Shown here piece by piece: positions 26,485-35,151 of a stretch of 64,000 nucleotides of DNA. The notes under the pieces were generated by a model that was given only the letters and a program-made list of their open reading frames with translations, made no database searches and was not told the origin of the DNA. This stretch comes from Pseudomonas eucalypticola (GTDB taxonomy: Bacteria > Pseudomonadota > Gammaproteobacteria > Pseudomonadales > Pseudomonadaceae), in assembly GCF_013374995.1 (NCBI RefSeq), contig NZ_CP056030.1, forward strand, positions 124,001 through 188,000, in the 5' to 3' direction. The position numbers were made by a program, and so were the translations under genes. Numbering within the stretch: the first letter of the stretch is position 1; each line of letters opens with the position of its first letter.

Positions 26485-28277
26485 TGGACGATTCTCTTTT
26501 CGCGCTGCATCGAGCGCAGGGTAAGTTGAGTGAAACTGTTGACCGTGCAGTACTGGCCGAAGAAGTGGTTGAGCACCATGCCGAACAGGAAGACGCCGCT
26601 ACCCGTGTATTGGCTTTCGTCCACCGTCAGGTTGATGCCTACGCCACGTACGAAGTTGGGGCGTGGGTGGCCAATGCGTGCCACCACTGGCTCGCTCTTG
26701 ATGGCCACGATGCCGTCGATCTGTTTGCGCAGTGCCGAATTGCTGCGGTAGTTGTACAGCGACAGCAGTTCCAGCAGCACCTCGCGACCTTGGGACACCA
26801 ACGACAGATGGCTGAGGTTCAAGTGCGAAATCAGCCGCCAAATAAGGCCGCCTCCCAGGGGCACGCGAGCCGCTGGCGTAGGCTTGCGCAGGCAGCGAAT
26901 GCCGTGGATGACCGTATCGGCAGGCAGCTGGAACTCGCCCCCTGGCTGCCCCAGCGGCATCAATTGCGGCAGGTCGCGGTTACTGCAGGTCAGGCGAATG
27001 CTCAAGGTGTCGTTGTTGGCATCGAGCAGTTCGAGGTTGCGATCCACCACGCGAATGAACATGTTGGTGCTCGCGTCTGTGTTGGTCTCACCTGGGCGGC
27101 GCTTGCCAATCCAGTAGCTGGCGTGGGGATTCTGCTCGCCACGGGGCTCAAAGAACGGGTGGCATTCGCTGACCTGGTCGCGGTTACCGATTTTCTTTAC
27201 GCGCTGCACACGGTCGATGGATACCACCTCTGCCGTGGCATGCATGCGCGCATCGGCGCGTACCGGATACTCGTGCTGTGCGTGAGTGAGTTTCACCGGC
27301 TCCGCCTGGTGGCTGAACAGGTTGATGACCGGCGTGCAGTTGAGCTTGAAGTTGTTGCGGTTGACGTTCTGCGCCAGGCGCGAAAGCCGCTCGTGCAAAT
27401 CATAATCGGAGAAATACAGGTTGACCTCGACCGCCCCCAGCGCTTTGCCCTTGAGTACTCTGGCCAGCCCGGTCAGGTCGAAGAACATGAATTTTTCGGG
27501 GAAGGTGAAATACTCGTGCAGCAGGCGGTAACCGATGAACGAGCGCTCGGAATAGTCCACCAGGCCTTCATCGAGGCCATAGCCAACGGTTTTCAATGTG
27601 TCGGCAGGCAGCGCCACTTCGCGGCGCCGGCCGTCTTCCTCGAACACCAGCGTTGCCTTTGCGAGATTGTTGAACAGCAACTCGTACAGCTGGCGCATCA
27701 ACGTGGCTTCGCCGTCCAGGAAGAAGCGCAGGCTGTCCATCCCCAGGTCGCCCAGCGGTACTTCCACGGCATTCAGGCTCAGCCTCAGCCGCGCGACGAT
27801 ATCCGCGCTATGGCCGTTGAACGCAGAGCGCTCCATTTCCATGAATGATGCTTCGCGAACCTGCACGGGCCAGGCGTGCACCGGGTAGCAGGTGCGGAAG
27901 ATACAGTCCACGCCATTGACCGGCTTCGAGATGATTCGGGAGTGGCGCTCCACCTGATAGCCGGCAGTGATTTTCGGCACCTTGCCGAAGTCGAACTCCA
28001 CGATCGACAGGGCTGGGGTGGGGCGCAGGTAATGGGGGTACATGACCTCCAGAAACGCCTCGACGATCTCGGGGAACTCATCATCGAGTTTCTTGTGTAC
28101 CCGCGCCGCCAGGAACGAGAAACCCTCGATCAACCGCTCGGCATGAGGGTCTTCGCAGTTGTCGCCCTCGATGAGCAACCGCGAAGCGATCTTCGGGTAC
28201 TGACGCGCGAATTCCTGCCCCAGGAATCGCAGGTGCGACAGTTCTTTCTCGTAATAGGGCAGCAGGTCGTCAAGCAT
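26448..28277 (-). CDS. tssF: T6SS baseplate protein TssF
   Basis: 609 aa. Begins MLDDLLPYYEKELSHLRFLGQEFARQYPKIA, the standard TssF/VasA start, and contains DPHAERLIEGFSFLAARV. It is the main wedge protein of the baseplate. Its start codon overlaps the tssE stop by 1 nt. Confidence 0.95.
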   Translation of the reverse strand: MLDDLLPYYEKELSHLRFLGQEFARQYPKIASRLLIEGDNCEDPHAERLIEGFSFLAARVHKKLDDEFPEIVEAFLEVMYPHYLRPTPALSIVEFDFGKVPKITAGYQVERHSRIISKPVNGVDCIFRTCYPVHAWPVQVREASFMEMERSAFNGHSADIVARLRLSLNAVEVPLGDLGMDSLRFFLDGEATLMRQLYELLFNNLAKATLVFEEDGRRREVALPADTLKTVGYGLDEGLVDYSERSFIGYRLLHEYFTFPEKFMFFDLTGLARVLKGKALGAVEVNLYFSDYDLHERLSRLAQNVNRNNFKLNCTPVINLFSHQAEPVKLTHAQHEYPVRADARMHATAEVVSIDRVQRVKKIGNRDQVSECHPFFEPRGEQNPHASYWIGKRRPGETNTDASTNMFIRVVDRNLELLDANNDTLSIRLTCSNRDLPQLMPLGQPGGEFQLPADTVIHGIRCLRKPTPAARVPLGGGLIWRLISHLNLSHLSLVSQGREVLLELLSLYNYRSNSALRKQIDGIVAIKSEPVVARIGHPRPNFVRGVGINLTVDESQYTGSGVFLFGMVLNHFFGQYCTVNSFTQLTLRSMQREKRIVQWTPRTGDQPLV

Positions 28278-28759
28278 CAGTTCAGGTTCTGCACTGTGTA
28301 TTCCTGGGTGTTGACCTGCAGTACCGCGTCGAAGGTGACCTGCCGGCTGACGTCACGCAGGCGCAGCAATGCGTCTACGCGGAAAGTCAGCATGCGCTGG
28401 CCAGTCTGCTGGGCCAGCAGTTGCACCTTCACGCTGCGAAAACGCCGGTCGCCGGTACTGATGGCTTTCTCCAGCTGGTCCTGGATCAGGCGGCGGTCCT
28501 CGGGGTTCAACACACCCTTGCTGGTGAAGTCGGGCATCCCGTAGTCCAGGATGGTGCCGTGCAGGTGCGCGAAGCCCTTGAGTTGCCCAGCCACCAGGCA
28601 TTGGCGGGTGTTCACCAGGATCTCCAGGTCACGCACGATGCTGGCCTTGTAGTCGGCCAATGAGCACAGCCGTTCCGAAGCCGCCTCGGCCGATTGGTGC
28701 GGACGGTCGTCCAGCAATCGGTCGAACAGCGAGGGCATCAGGTTGTGTGACGTGCTCAT
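28277..28759 (-). CDS. tssE: T6SS baseplate protein TssE (gp25-like)
   Basis: 160 aa. Gp25/lysozyme-like fold protein. MPSLFDRLLDD near the N-terminus and SIVRDLEILVNTRQ, the conserved RDLExLLNTR-type motif, then a YGMPDF segment. TssE joins the wedge to the first sheath ring. It lies between tssC and tssF in the usual order. Confidence 0.92.
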   Translation of the reverse strand: MSTSHNLMPSLFDRLLDDRPHQSAEAASERLCSLADYKASIVRDLEILVNTRQCLVAGQLKGFAHLHGTILDYGMPDFTSKGVLNPEDRRLIQDQLEKAISTGDRRFRSVKVQLLAQQTGQRMLTFRVDALLRLRDVSRQVTFDAVLQVNTQEYTVQNLN

Positions 28760-28785
28760 CTCAGCCTCCGTGGCATGCCGTGCGA

Positions 28786-30288
28786 TCAGCCGCGGCTGGA
28801 TTGCGGCAGTTCGGCGACCAGCCGCAGCGAAGCGGTCAGTTCATCGAGTTGGTAATGCGGGCGCAGGTAGGTCACAGCCTTGTACACACCCGGCTTGCCA
28901 GGCACTTCGAACACCTCGGCGCGGGCTTCGCGCAGCGGGAACTTGGCCTTCGCTTCCTGGCTGGCGGTATCGTCCAGCAGGACGTAGCCCGACAACCACT
29001 TGTTGAGGAACAGCTCGACGTCTTTGCGCGAGGCGAAGCTGCCGATCTTGTCGCGCATGATCGCCTTCATGTAGTGGGCGATACGCGAGGTAGCGAAGAT
29101 GTATTGCAGCTGTGCCGACAGGCGCGCGTTGGCGTTGGCGATATCGGTGTTGTACTGCTTCTGCTTCTGCGCCGACTGGGTGCCGAAGAACGCGGCATAG
29201 TCGGTGCCCTTGCAGTGCACCAGGGGAATGAAGCCCAGGTCCGACAGCTCCTTCTCGCGGCGGTCGGTGATGGCGATTTCAGTAGGGCACTTGAGCGCCA
29301 CTTCACCGTCATCGGTATTGAAAGTGTGCGTTGGCAGGCCTTCCACCAGGCCGCCCCCTTCCACGCCACGGATCGCCACGCACCAGCCGTAGCGCGAGAA
29401 CGCGTCAGTGACGCGGGTACCCAGCGCGTATGCCGCGTTCATCCACAGGTACTTGTTGTGGTCGCGGCCATCGACGTTCTCGACGAAGTTGAACTCCTCC
29501 ACCGGCGCCGTATCAGGGCCATACGGCAGGCGGCCCAGCACGTGGGGCAGGGTCAGGCCGACGTAGCGCGAATCCTCGGAATTGCGGAACGACTTCCACT
29601 TGGCGTATTCCACCGTGTCGAAAATCTTGGCCAGGTCACGTGGGCCCGCCATGTCGGTGAACGAGTCCCAACCGAACAGTTCCGGCGATGCTGCCGAAAT
29701 GAACGGGGCGTGGGCTGCCGCGGCCACATGGGAGATCTCTTCCAGCAGGTACATGTCTTCGGGGTGGCGGGTGAACTCATAGTCACCCAGCAGCATGCCG
29801 AAGGGCGCGCCACCGAAAGTGCCGTATTCCTCTTCGTAGATCTTCTTGAACAGCGCGCTCTGGTCGAATTCCGACGCCGACTTCAGGTCCTTGACCAGGT
29901 CTTTCTTCGAGGCATTGAACAGCTGGATCTTCAGCTGCGTGCTGGTCTCGGTCTGGTCCACCTGGTACTTCAGGCCACGCCATGAAGCTTCCAACTGCTG
30001 GAACTCGCGAGCGTGCATGATCTCGTTCATCTGCTCGGACAACATTGCATCGATTTCAGCGATGCGCGCGTCCAGCACGGCGATCAGGTCCTTGCTTGGC
30101 GTCACTTCACCTTCCAGCACCTGGGCCACCAGCTCTTCGATCAAGTCGCGGGTGCGAGTGCGCTCGGTCTCCGAGCGGGCCACGCGGCTTTCCGAAATGA
30201 TGCTGTCCAGCAACGAGGCCTGGGGCGCCAGGCTGTCGACTTCAACCAGGTCGCTCTGCAGTTGCGTTGCGGTTTGCTTGTCGTTCAT
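28786..30288 (-). CDS. tssC: T6SS sheath large subunit TssC (VipB)
   Basis: 500 aa, normal length. Contains the VipB landmarks: a helical N-terminal region that pairs with TssB, FGMLLGDYEF, HAPFISAASPELFG, and the C-terminal KAVTYLRPHYQLDELTASLRLV. Together with TssB it builds the contractile sheath. Confidence 0.97.
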   Translation of the reverse strand: MNDKQTATQLQSDLVEVDSLAPQASLLDSIISESRVARSETERTRTRDLIEELVAQVLEGEVTPSKDLIAVLDARIAEIDAMLSEQMNEIMHAREFQQLEASWRGLKYQVDQTETSTQLKIQLFNASKKDLVKDLKSASEFDQSALFKKIYEEEYGTFGGAPFGMLLGDYEFTRHPEDMYLLEEISHVAAAAHAPFISAASPELFGWDSFTDMAGPRDLAKIFDTVEYAKWKSFRNSEDSRYVGLTLPHVLGRLPYGPDTAPVEEFNFVENVDGRDHNKYLWMNAAYALGTRVTDAFSRYGWCVAIRGVEGGGLVEGLPTHTFNTDDGEVALKCPTEIAITDRREKELSDLGFIPLVHCKGTDYAAFFGTQSAQKQKQYNTDIANANARLSAQLQYIFATSRIAHYMKAIMRDKIGSFASRKDVELFLNKWLSGYVLLDDTASQEAKAKFPLREARAEVFEVPGKPGVYKAVTYLRPHYQLDELTASLRLVAELPQSSRG

Positions 30289-30301
30289 CGTCAGGCTCCA
30301 G

Positions 30302-30835
30302 TCACTCTTTCGTTTCGGTAGCAGGCACGGCGGCCTGGCGGCCGATTTCCTTGCCCAGCGCTGCCAGCTTGTCGGTGTTCTGCAGCACGTCCATCAACAG
30401 CTCTTCGAGCTTGTCGTTGCCGCCCATCTTGTTGCGCAGGTCAGCCAGCTTGTTGCGTACGTCCAGCAACTTGCGCAGCGGCTCTACCTGCTTGACCACG
30501 TTCTGCGGCTCGAAGTCTTCAAGGGCCTTGAAGTTCAGCTCCACGCCCAGTTGGGTGCCGTTCTTGGCCAGGGTGTTGTCCACGCGATAGGTCAGGCGAG
30601 GCTTGAGGCCCTTGAGTACGCCGTTGAAATTGTCACGGTCGATGAAAACGAATTTGCGGTCCTTGAGTTTGGGCAAAGGCTCCAGCGGGTTGCCGGTGAA
30701 GTCACCCAGCACGCCAACCACGAACGGCAGCTCTTTCTTTTCCTGAGCATCGCCGATGTCCACGTCATAGGTGATATGCACGCGTGGTGAGCGCACGCGG
30801 TCCAGTTTGTGCTGGGTACTTTCCTTCTTCGCCAT
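30302..30835 (-). CDS. tssB: T6SS sheath small subunit TssB (VipA)
   Basis: 177 aa. RVHITYDVDIGDAQEKKELPFVVGVLGDFTG is the family signature near the N-terminus, and a C-terminal helical segment follows. Partner of TssC, 13 nt away in the same operon. A good ribosome site (AAAAGGAGATCGCC) precedes it. Confidence 0.97.
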   Translation of the reverse strand: MAKKESTQHKLDRVRSPRVHITYDVDIGDAQEKKELPFVVGVLGDFTGNPLEPLPKLKDRKFVFIDRDNFNGVLKGLKPRLTYRVDNTLAKNGTQLGVELNFKALEDFEPQNVVKQVEPLRKLLDVRNKLADLRNKMGGNDKLEELLMDVLQNTDKLAALGKEIGRQAAVPATETKE

Positions 30836-30901
30836 GGCGATCTCCTTTTGCGAGTGGCTCGCAGCAAATCATTTACGTTGAGGGCGCTGGCGCCCCGCGC
30901 G

Positions 30902-31651
30902 TTACAGTCCTTCGATCGTCCGCAGCAGGCGCTCGCGGATTTCATCATTCATGCCCAGGATGTTGTCGCGGCCCACCAGTTCTTCGAAGCTGGAGGTACC
31001 GGCAATCTGGGTGCTGTTACGGATCACCGACTCGTCAGGCAGGCTGGCGGTCAGTGGCGAGTTGATGACGCAGAACGGCAGGTCGCCAAAATCCTTCAGG
31101 CGCTCGTAGGTCACCGGGAACCGCAGGCCTTCGAGCAGCCGGCTCAGCCCCGCAGCCTTGCTCAGGCACTGGAACAGCACCAGGTAGTGGACGACAAACC
31201 GATAAAGTTCCGCACTGCTGCGGTTAGGGTCGCGTACCACTTTGCGAAAGCCCGCCAGGTCGAACGAGTTGAAACCCACCACCCAGCGCGTCGGGCTGGT
31301 GATGCGCACCGTCTGCCCGCTTTGGGCCAGCACGATGTCGTATTCCACCGGGAACAATTCGGGGGTGGTGCTCACCAGGCTCAACGGCACTTCCAGTTCG
31401 CTCACCAGTTGGAACGGCGAAGCCGAGGCCACCCGGTCGTACAGCTCCTTGAGCTCGCGGAAGTGATGCTGGGTTTCGCGCCCGCTGCCCCGTGGTGCGC
31501 CCTGAAGGTACTCGCCGAACAGCGCTTGTGGGCGCAGCAGTGGGGTAAGCGTCGACAGGTAGTCGGCAGCCTGCGCCCGCAGCACATCGGAGATGGCGCG
31601 GGTCTGCAGTCTGAGCTTGATCAGTGCTTCTACGTCAAACGCTTGGGTCAT
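30902..31651 (-). CDS. T6SS operon first gene, unknown function (possible short-TssA partner)
   Basis: 249 aa from the ATG at 31651 (MTQAFDVEALIKL); in-frame starts at 31660 and 31678 are possible. No signal peptide or membrane helix. Visible segments: HFRELKELYDRVASASPFQLVSELEVPLSLV, PTRWVVGFNSFDLAGFRKVV and a C-terminal FEELVGRDNILGMNDEIRERLL. I do not recognise the domain with certainty. The position directly before tssB, in a cluster with a short TssA, is where accessory sheath-stabilising proteins that work with short TssA have been reported (TagJ/TagB types). That link is an inference from context. Confidence 0.6.
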   Translation of the reverse strand: MTQAFDVEALIKLRLQTRAISDVLRAQAADYLSTLTPLLRPQALFGEYLQGAPRGSGRETQHHFRELKELYDRVASASPFQLVSELEVPLSLVSTTPELFPVEYDIVLAQSGQTVRITSPTRWVVGFNSFDLAGFRKVVRDPNRSSAELYRFVVHYLVLFQCLSKAAGLSRLLEGLRFPVTYERLKDFGDLPFCVINSPLTASLPDESVIRNSTQIAGTSSFEELVGRDNILGMNDEIRERLLRTIEGL

Positions 31652-31678
31652 CGAAATCATCGTCCTTGAAGCTGGCAC

Positions 31679-32518
31679 AACGTCCTGTCAGTCGGGGGCG
31701 GCCTGACTAATCAAACGCGGGTGACGCATCGAATTGCACGCTCGTACCGAATGAGCGGCGTGGGCCTTTGCGTACCGAGCTTCGTAAGCCAAAGGGTGTA
31801 TAGCGTTTCTGTGGCGGTTTGCCATCAGTTCCCGCTGTGACACGAGGCTTTTGTAAAAGTTTCAAAAAAAGGATCCATATGGTTTACGGTTCGGATACAA
31901 AGATCAATGATAGCTAAATGACATCTTCCGATTTTCGCCCTACGAATCCTGGAGCCAAACGCCGATGAGCAATGCTTTCCACGAATTTTTAAATCTTTGT
32001 AACCGAGGAAAAATGGGGATCAAAGAACTGTGGGGAGCCAATCAATCTGGAACCGCCGTGCCATTTTTTTGATATCGCACCGGTATCAAATCGACACTAT
32101 TTCCAAACGTTGGGAAACTGTTTGTCAGATGCCCTGTTACTTGACACGTCCGTCCAAGCGGTGTCTCCTTCGCGAACATATTCCACCCGCGTTACTCGCG
32201 ATTGCCGGCCAAAGCCCTGATATTCCGGGGGCTTGGGGCCTCTTTTGCCCAGAGGTCGCAGTTGCCAGCCAGGATTGGGGGGAAGCGTGTTTGAACTGAA
32301 ACATGTCTTCACCCGGAAAAATTGTGCTCAGTGGCGTGGTGGTTACTGAACTGTTGTTTCAAGCCGTGTCGAAACGGAGCTCCTCGACATCGGTAACAGG
32401 CCTCAGCGCGAGGGTTAGCGCTGTTTTTCATGGAGATCGCCCATGTCGCCCTTTATTCCCGCTTCATTCTCCAGTTCGCTCTACCCGCTTCATGCCTTAA
32501 ATGCAGGGGTGTTCGTTC
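31679..32518. other. Divergent intergenic region upstream of the T6SS operon and the effector locus
   Basis: 840 nt with no convincing gene. It must carry the promoter of the minus-strand T6SS operon and that of the plus-strand effector/vgrG genes. The 31840-31960 part is AT-rich. A 35-codon ORF at about 31965 (MSNAFHEFLNL) follows a GGAG and could be a gene remnant, as could a 71-codon minus-strand ORF at 32097-32312; neither has support. I found no clear sigma-54 site. Confidence 0.5.
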
Positions 32519-33535
32519 ATGGATGAAATGCTCTTGCCCAAGACCGCCATGGCCAACCTCGGCCCTCAACGCCAGCCTGGTTTGTTGGGCAAGGGCACAC
32601 TGCCGTCTGCGCCCGATATGCAGATGGGGGCGTTTACCTGCTCGCCGCTGAACATTGGGGGGCTCTATGCCACAGATGATTATGGCGCGGCGATGTTTTT
32701 GGCCAATGACCTGCAGTCGCCCGATCCGGGAATGAGTGCAGCGGAACTGGAAGCGGCAGCATTGATGCTTCGTGACCTCATGGCCAAGCTGTACAAGGAG
32801 GGAAAAGTCGGCTTCGAGGAAATGGTGGAATTACAGAAGGCTGCCGAGGGTATTCCTGTTATAGGACCGCTCATGTTTTCCGCTGCAAATTTGCCGGGCA
32901 CGCTTGCTGGAGTGGGGGGGCTAATAGCTGGGGCTGCTCAGACAACATCAGTAAACAACCTGCTGGATATGACGCCTGCACTCAGGAAAAAGCTACAAGC
33001 TTGGGCAAAAAGTGGTGGCTCGAAAAATTACACGAAGGCTAACCGCCATTTTAAAGGCCGTATAAAATTAGTACGTGTGAATGGCGTGCTGCACCTGGAA
33101 ATACCATTAACTGCACAGGCCACCAACTACCGGATTTTAAATAAATCTGGAAATACACATGTTCGAGTTCCGGCTGCTGGGACTGCGCCTAGGCTGGGCA
33201 AGTGGAGTTGGGTGCATGCCAATGGAGCAACGGGTGCTGCAAAGGTGCTAAGCGGAAACTCGGTTGGGGCGCTGCTTGCAGTAGGTCCCCAAGCGTATAT
33301 TGACGCCACTAACTCAAATAGCGTCCACGAATTCCTCAATAAAAGTGCATACAGTCAACCCACAAACGTAGCGGCATTTGGCGCCGGTGTTGTCGTTTCG
33401 GTTGTGTTCGCCAGCACGGCTGTCCCCTTCGTCGTAGTATTGGCCATTGGCCTGTCCGCAGGGTGGCTCGCGCAATATGCAATGGGTGAATCAGGCGCAG
33501 ACAAAAGCATTGGCGATTTTTTAACCAAGTGGTAA
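32519..33535 (+). CDS. Putative T6SS effector, membrane-active type
   Basis: 338 aa from the ATG at 32519 (MDEMLLPKTAMANLG), with GGGG about 12 nt upstream. No signal peptide and no known catalytic motif. Two hydrophobic, glycine-rich segments stand out: about residues 119-143 (IPVIGPLMFSAANLPGTLAG, then VGGLIAGAA) and 285-320 (VAAFGAGVVVSVVFAS, then TAVPFVVVLAIGLSAGW). The middle is soluble. A cytoplasmic protein with late helical hairpins, followed at once by multi-pass membrane proteins and then vgrG, has the layout of pore-forming T6SS effectors with inner-membrane immunity. The function is inferred only from this architecture. Partner of 33539-34245 and 34375-35091. Confidence 0.6.
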   Translation: MDEMLLPKTAMANLGPQRQPGLLGKGTLPSAPDMQMGAFTCSPLNIGGLYATDDYGAAMFLANDLQSPDPGMSAAELEAAALMLRDLMAKLYKEGKVGFEEMVELQKAAEGIPVIGPLMFSAANLPGTLAGVGGLIAGAAQTTSVNNLLDMTPALRKKLQAWAKSGGSKNYTKANRHFKGRIKLVRVNGVLHLEIPLTAQATNYRILNKSGNTHVRVPAAGTAPRLGKWSWVHANGATGAAKVLSGNSVGALLAVGPQAYIDATNSNSVHEFLNKSAYSQPTNVAAFGAGVVVSVVFASTAVPFVVVLAIGLSAGWLAQYAMGESGADKSIGDFLTKW

Positions 33536-33538
33536 ATA

Positions 33539-34245
33539 ATGTTTAATACTTTTCCAAGCACTATGCGAAGCAGCCCATTTGCCTTAGCTATATTTTTCGC
33601 CGGCTTCGGTGCAGCATTGGCACAGGCCGTCCCTTGGTTGTGGCTGCCCTACTTTTTTATTTGTATATTTTTGATATTCCAAGCGTTCATGCTTGCGTAT
33701 GTAAATGAGCGTTTCACACGCTATGCAAATACTATGATGATAGGGATGGTGGCAATGGTTGCCTTCTTGGGCGTGTTGGCGGTTTTCTTTTTGATGAAGA
33801 ACGAATGGGGTTATCCGCTCCATTTAGCATTAGTGAGTTGTTTTGTTTTTGCATCAGTGATTACTGCGGTTTACCTTTGGGTTAGCTTGACTAAGGCATC
33901 AAGTTTTCCCTTCGATGTTCAAAAGGGTCGGGTTGTTAGCCTACACGTTAAAGTCGATAGGTACAGCGCGCTTGTGGGGGGCTGACGGCGGGTGGGTCGG
34001 CCATTATCGTTAAACTGTTTAGTGCAGAAACCGTTCTGATGACGATGGCTGTCGCAATGTTTTCCTGTAGTTTGTTTCTCATTGTTTATAGCCGAAATGT
34101 TATCAGGGGGCTGCGAACCTTGACGGCTCAAGAGCGTGTCCAAGGCTGTGCCTACACGTTTGAAAATCTGGAAGAAGTCCGGCATGTGCGCAGTCAGTGG
34201 ATAGTTGGCAGGCTGGCTTCGAAAATACTGAAAGGCGCGCGGTGA
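33539..34245 (+). pseudogene. Membrane immunity candidate, copy 1, frameshifted in a G run
   Basis: The first ORF (33539-33985) encodes about four helices and ends prematurely at VGG-stop. The second (to 34245) reads FSAETVLMTM.., IRGLRTLTAQERVQG and YTFENLEEVRHVRSQW. The same order is found without interruption in the next gene (ANERF, then LIRGLRTLRAQEREQG and YTFENIEEIREARS). One extra G in the G6 run at 33976-33981 would join the two frames. So this is either a pseudogene, a switchable gene, or a sequencing error in a homopolymer. It starts 3 nt after the effector stop, which suggests it was the cognate immunity gene. Confidence 0.7.
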
Positions 34246-34374
34246 TGATGACCGATGCATCTCCACATCATCAGAAAATTCGCGCCTTGTTTATGGCAGG
34301 TTTGGCATTTTGAAAGTGTTCTCGCGGGGGCTGTGCGATTTCAAGAAGGTCTCACCGGCGGGTTTCCATTCGTG

Positions 34375-35091
34375 ATGATCATCACCTCCCCAGATAGTAT
34401 CAAAAAGGCGCCGCTGGCCTGCGCGGTTCTTGTGGGCATTTTTAGTGGCTTCTACGCACTTTTGGTGCCCATTTTTCCGTGGTTTTTTTGGCCGGCGCTG
34501 GTTGTCCTAATTCTGTATGCAATGTACTTGACGTATGCAAATGAACGATTCACCTCTTTCGCAAACTTTGTGGTTTATTTGCCCTTTATCTCTTTCGCGT
34601 TTATGTCTTGCAGTACAGCCCACACATTGGCTAGCGATGATTGGGGATGGATGTCATGGCAAGCAGATTTGTTTTCTTTGGCCGTCGCTGCGGTTATTAG
34701 TGCATTGGCGTCATGGGTCTATTTCACCCGATCGTTTGTCCCGTCTTTCAAAGTCGTTGCTCGCCGCGTCAAGAGCTTACCGTGGGATGGATGGACTCCA
34801 AACCTGCCCTTATCGTTAATTATTATTTTTGCTATTTATATAGTTATAAACATGGCGGCTGCTTCGAAAAGCTCTTTGCCGATGACCCTTGTGTCGCTTA
34901 CGACAACGGCGTCCCTGCTTTTCTACTTCCGCCACCTGATCCGCGGCCTGCGCACCCTTCGCGCGCAGGAGCGAGAACAGGGCGTTTTCTACACCTTCGA
35001 AAATATCGAGGAAATTCGCGAGGCGCGCAGCCGGTGGTGGCTCGTCCGTCTGTACCGGTGGGCCTCAGGCTTGCGACGGTCCCCGAAATAA
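34375..35091 (+). CDS. Membrane immunity candidate, copy 2, intact
   Basis: 238 aa from the ATG at 34375 (MIITSPDSIKKAP); the frame is open 40 codons further up but that part looks non-coding. Six or so hydrophobic helices: about 13-30, 34-50, 62-78, 95-115, 150-170 and 178-195. A conserved cytoplasmic C-terminus with FRHLIRGLRTLRAQE and YTFENIEEIREA is shared with the frameshifted copy before it. No enzyme motif. Probable inner-membrane immunity protein against the effector at 32519, inferred from position and duplication. Confidence 0.6.
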   Translation: MIITSPDSIKKAPLACAVLVGIFSGFYALLVPIFPWFFWPALVVLILYAMYLTYANERFTSFANFVVYLPFISFAFMSCSTAHTLASDDWGWMSWQADLFSLAVAAVISALASWVYFTRSFVPSFKVVARRVKSLPWDGWTPNLPLSLIIIFAIYIVINMAAASKSSLPMTLVSLTTTASLLFYFRHLIRGLRTLRAQEREQGVFYTFENIEEIREARSRWWLVRLYRWASGLRRSPK

Positions 35092-35151
35092 CCGATTACC
35101 CGCTACGCCCTGCGCACCACGGCCTAGCAACTAGCTTTCAAGGAGATCACC

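Noticed and set aside
32097..32312. 71-codon minus-strand ORF in the intergenic region before the effector
   Set aside because: No ribosome site, no family pattern, and its codon use does not resemble neighbouring genes.
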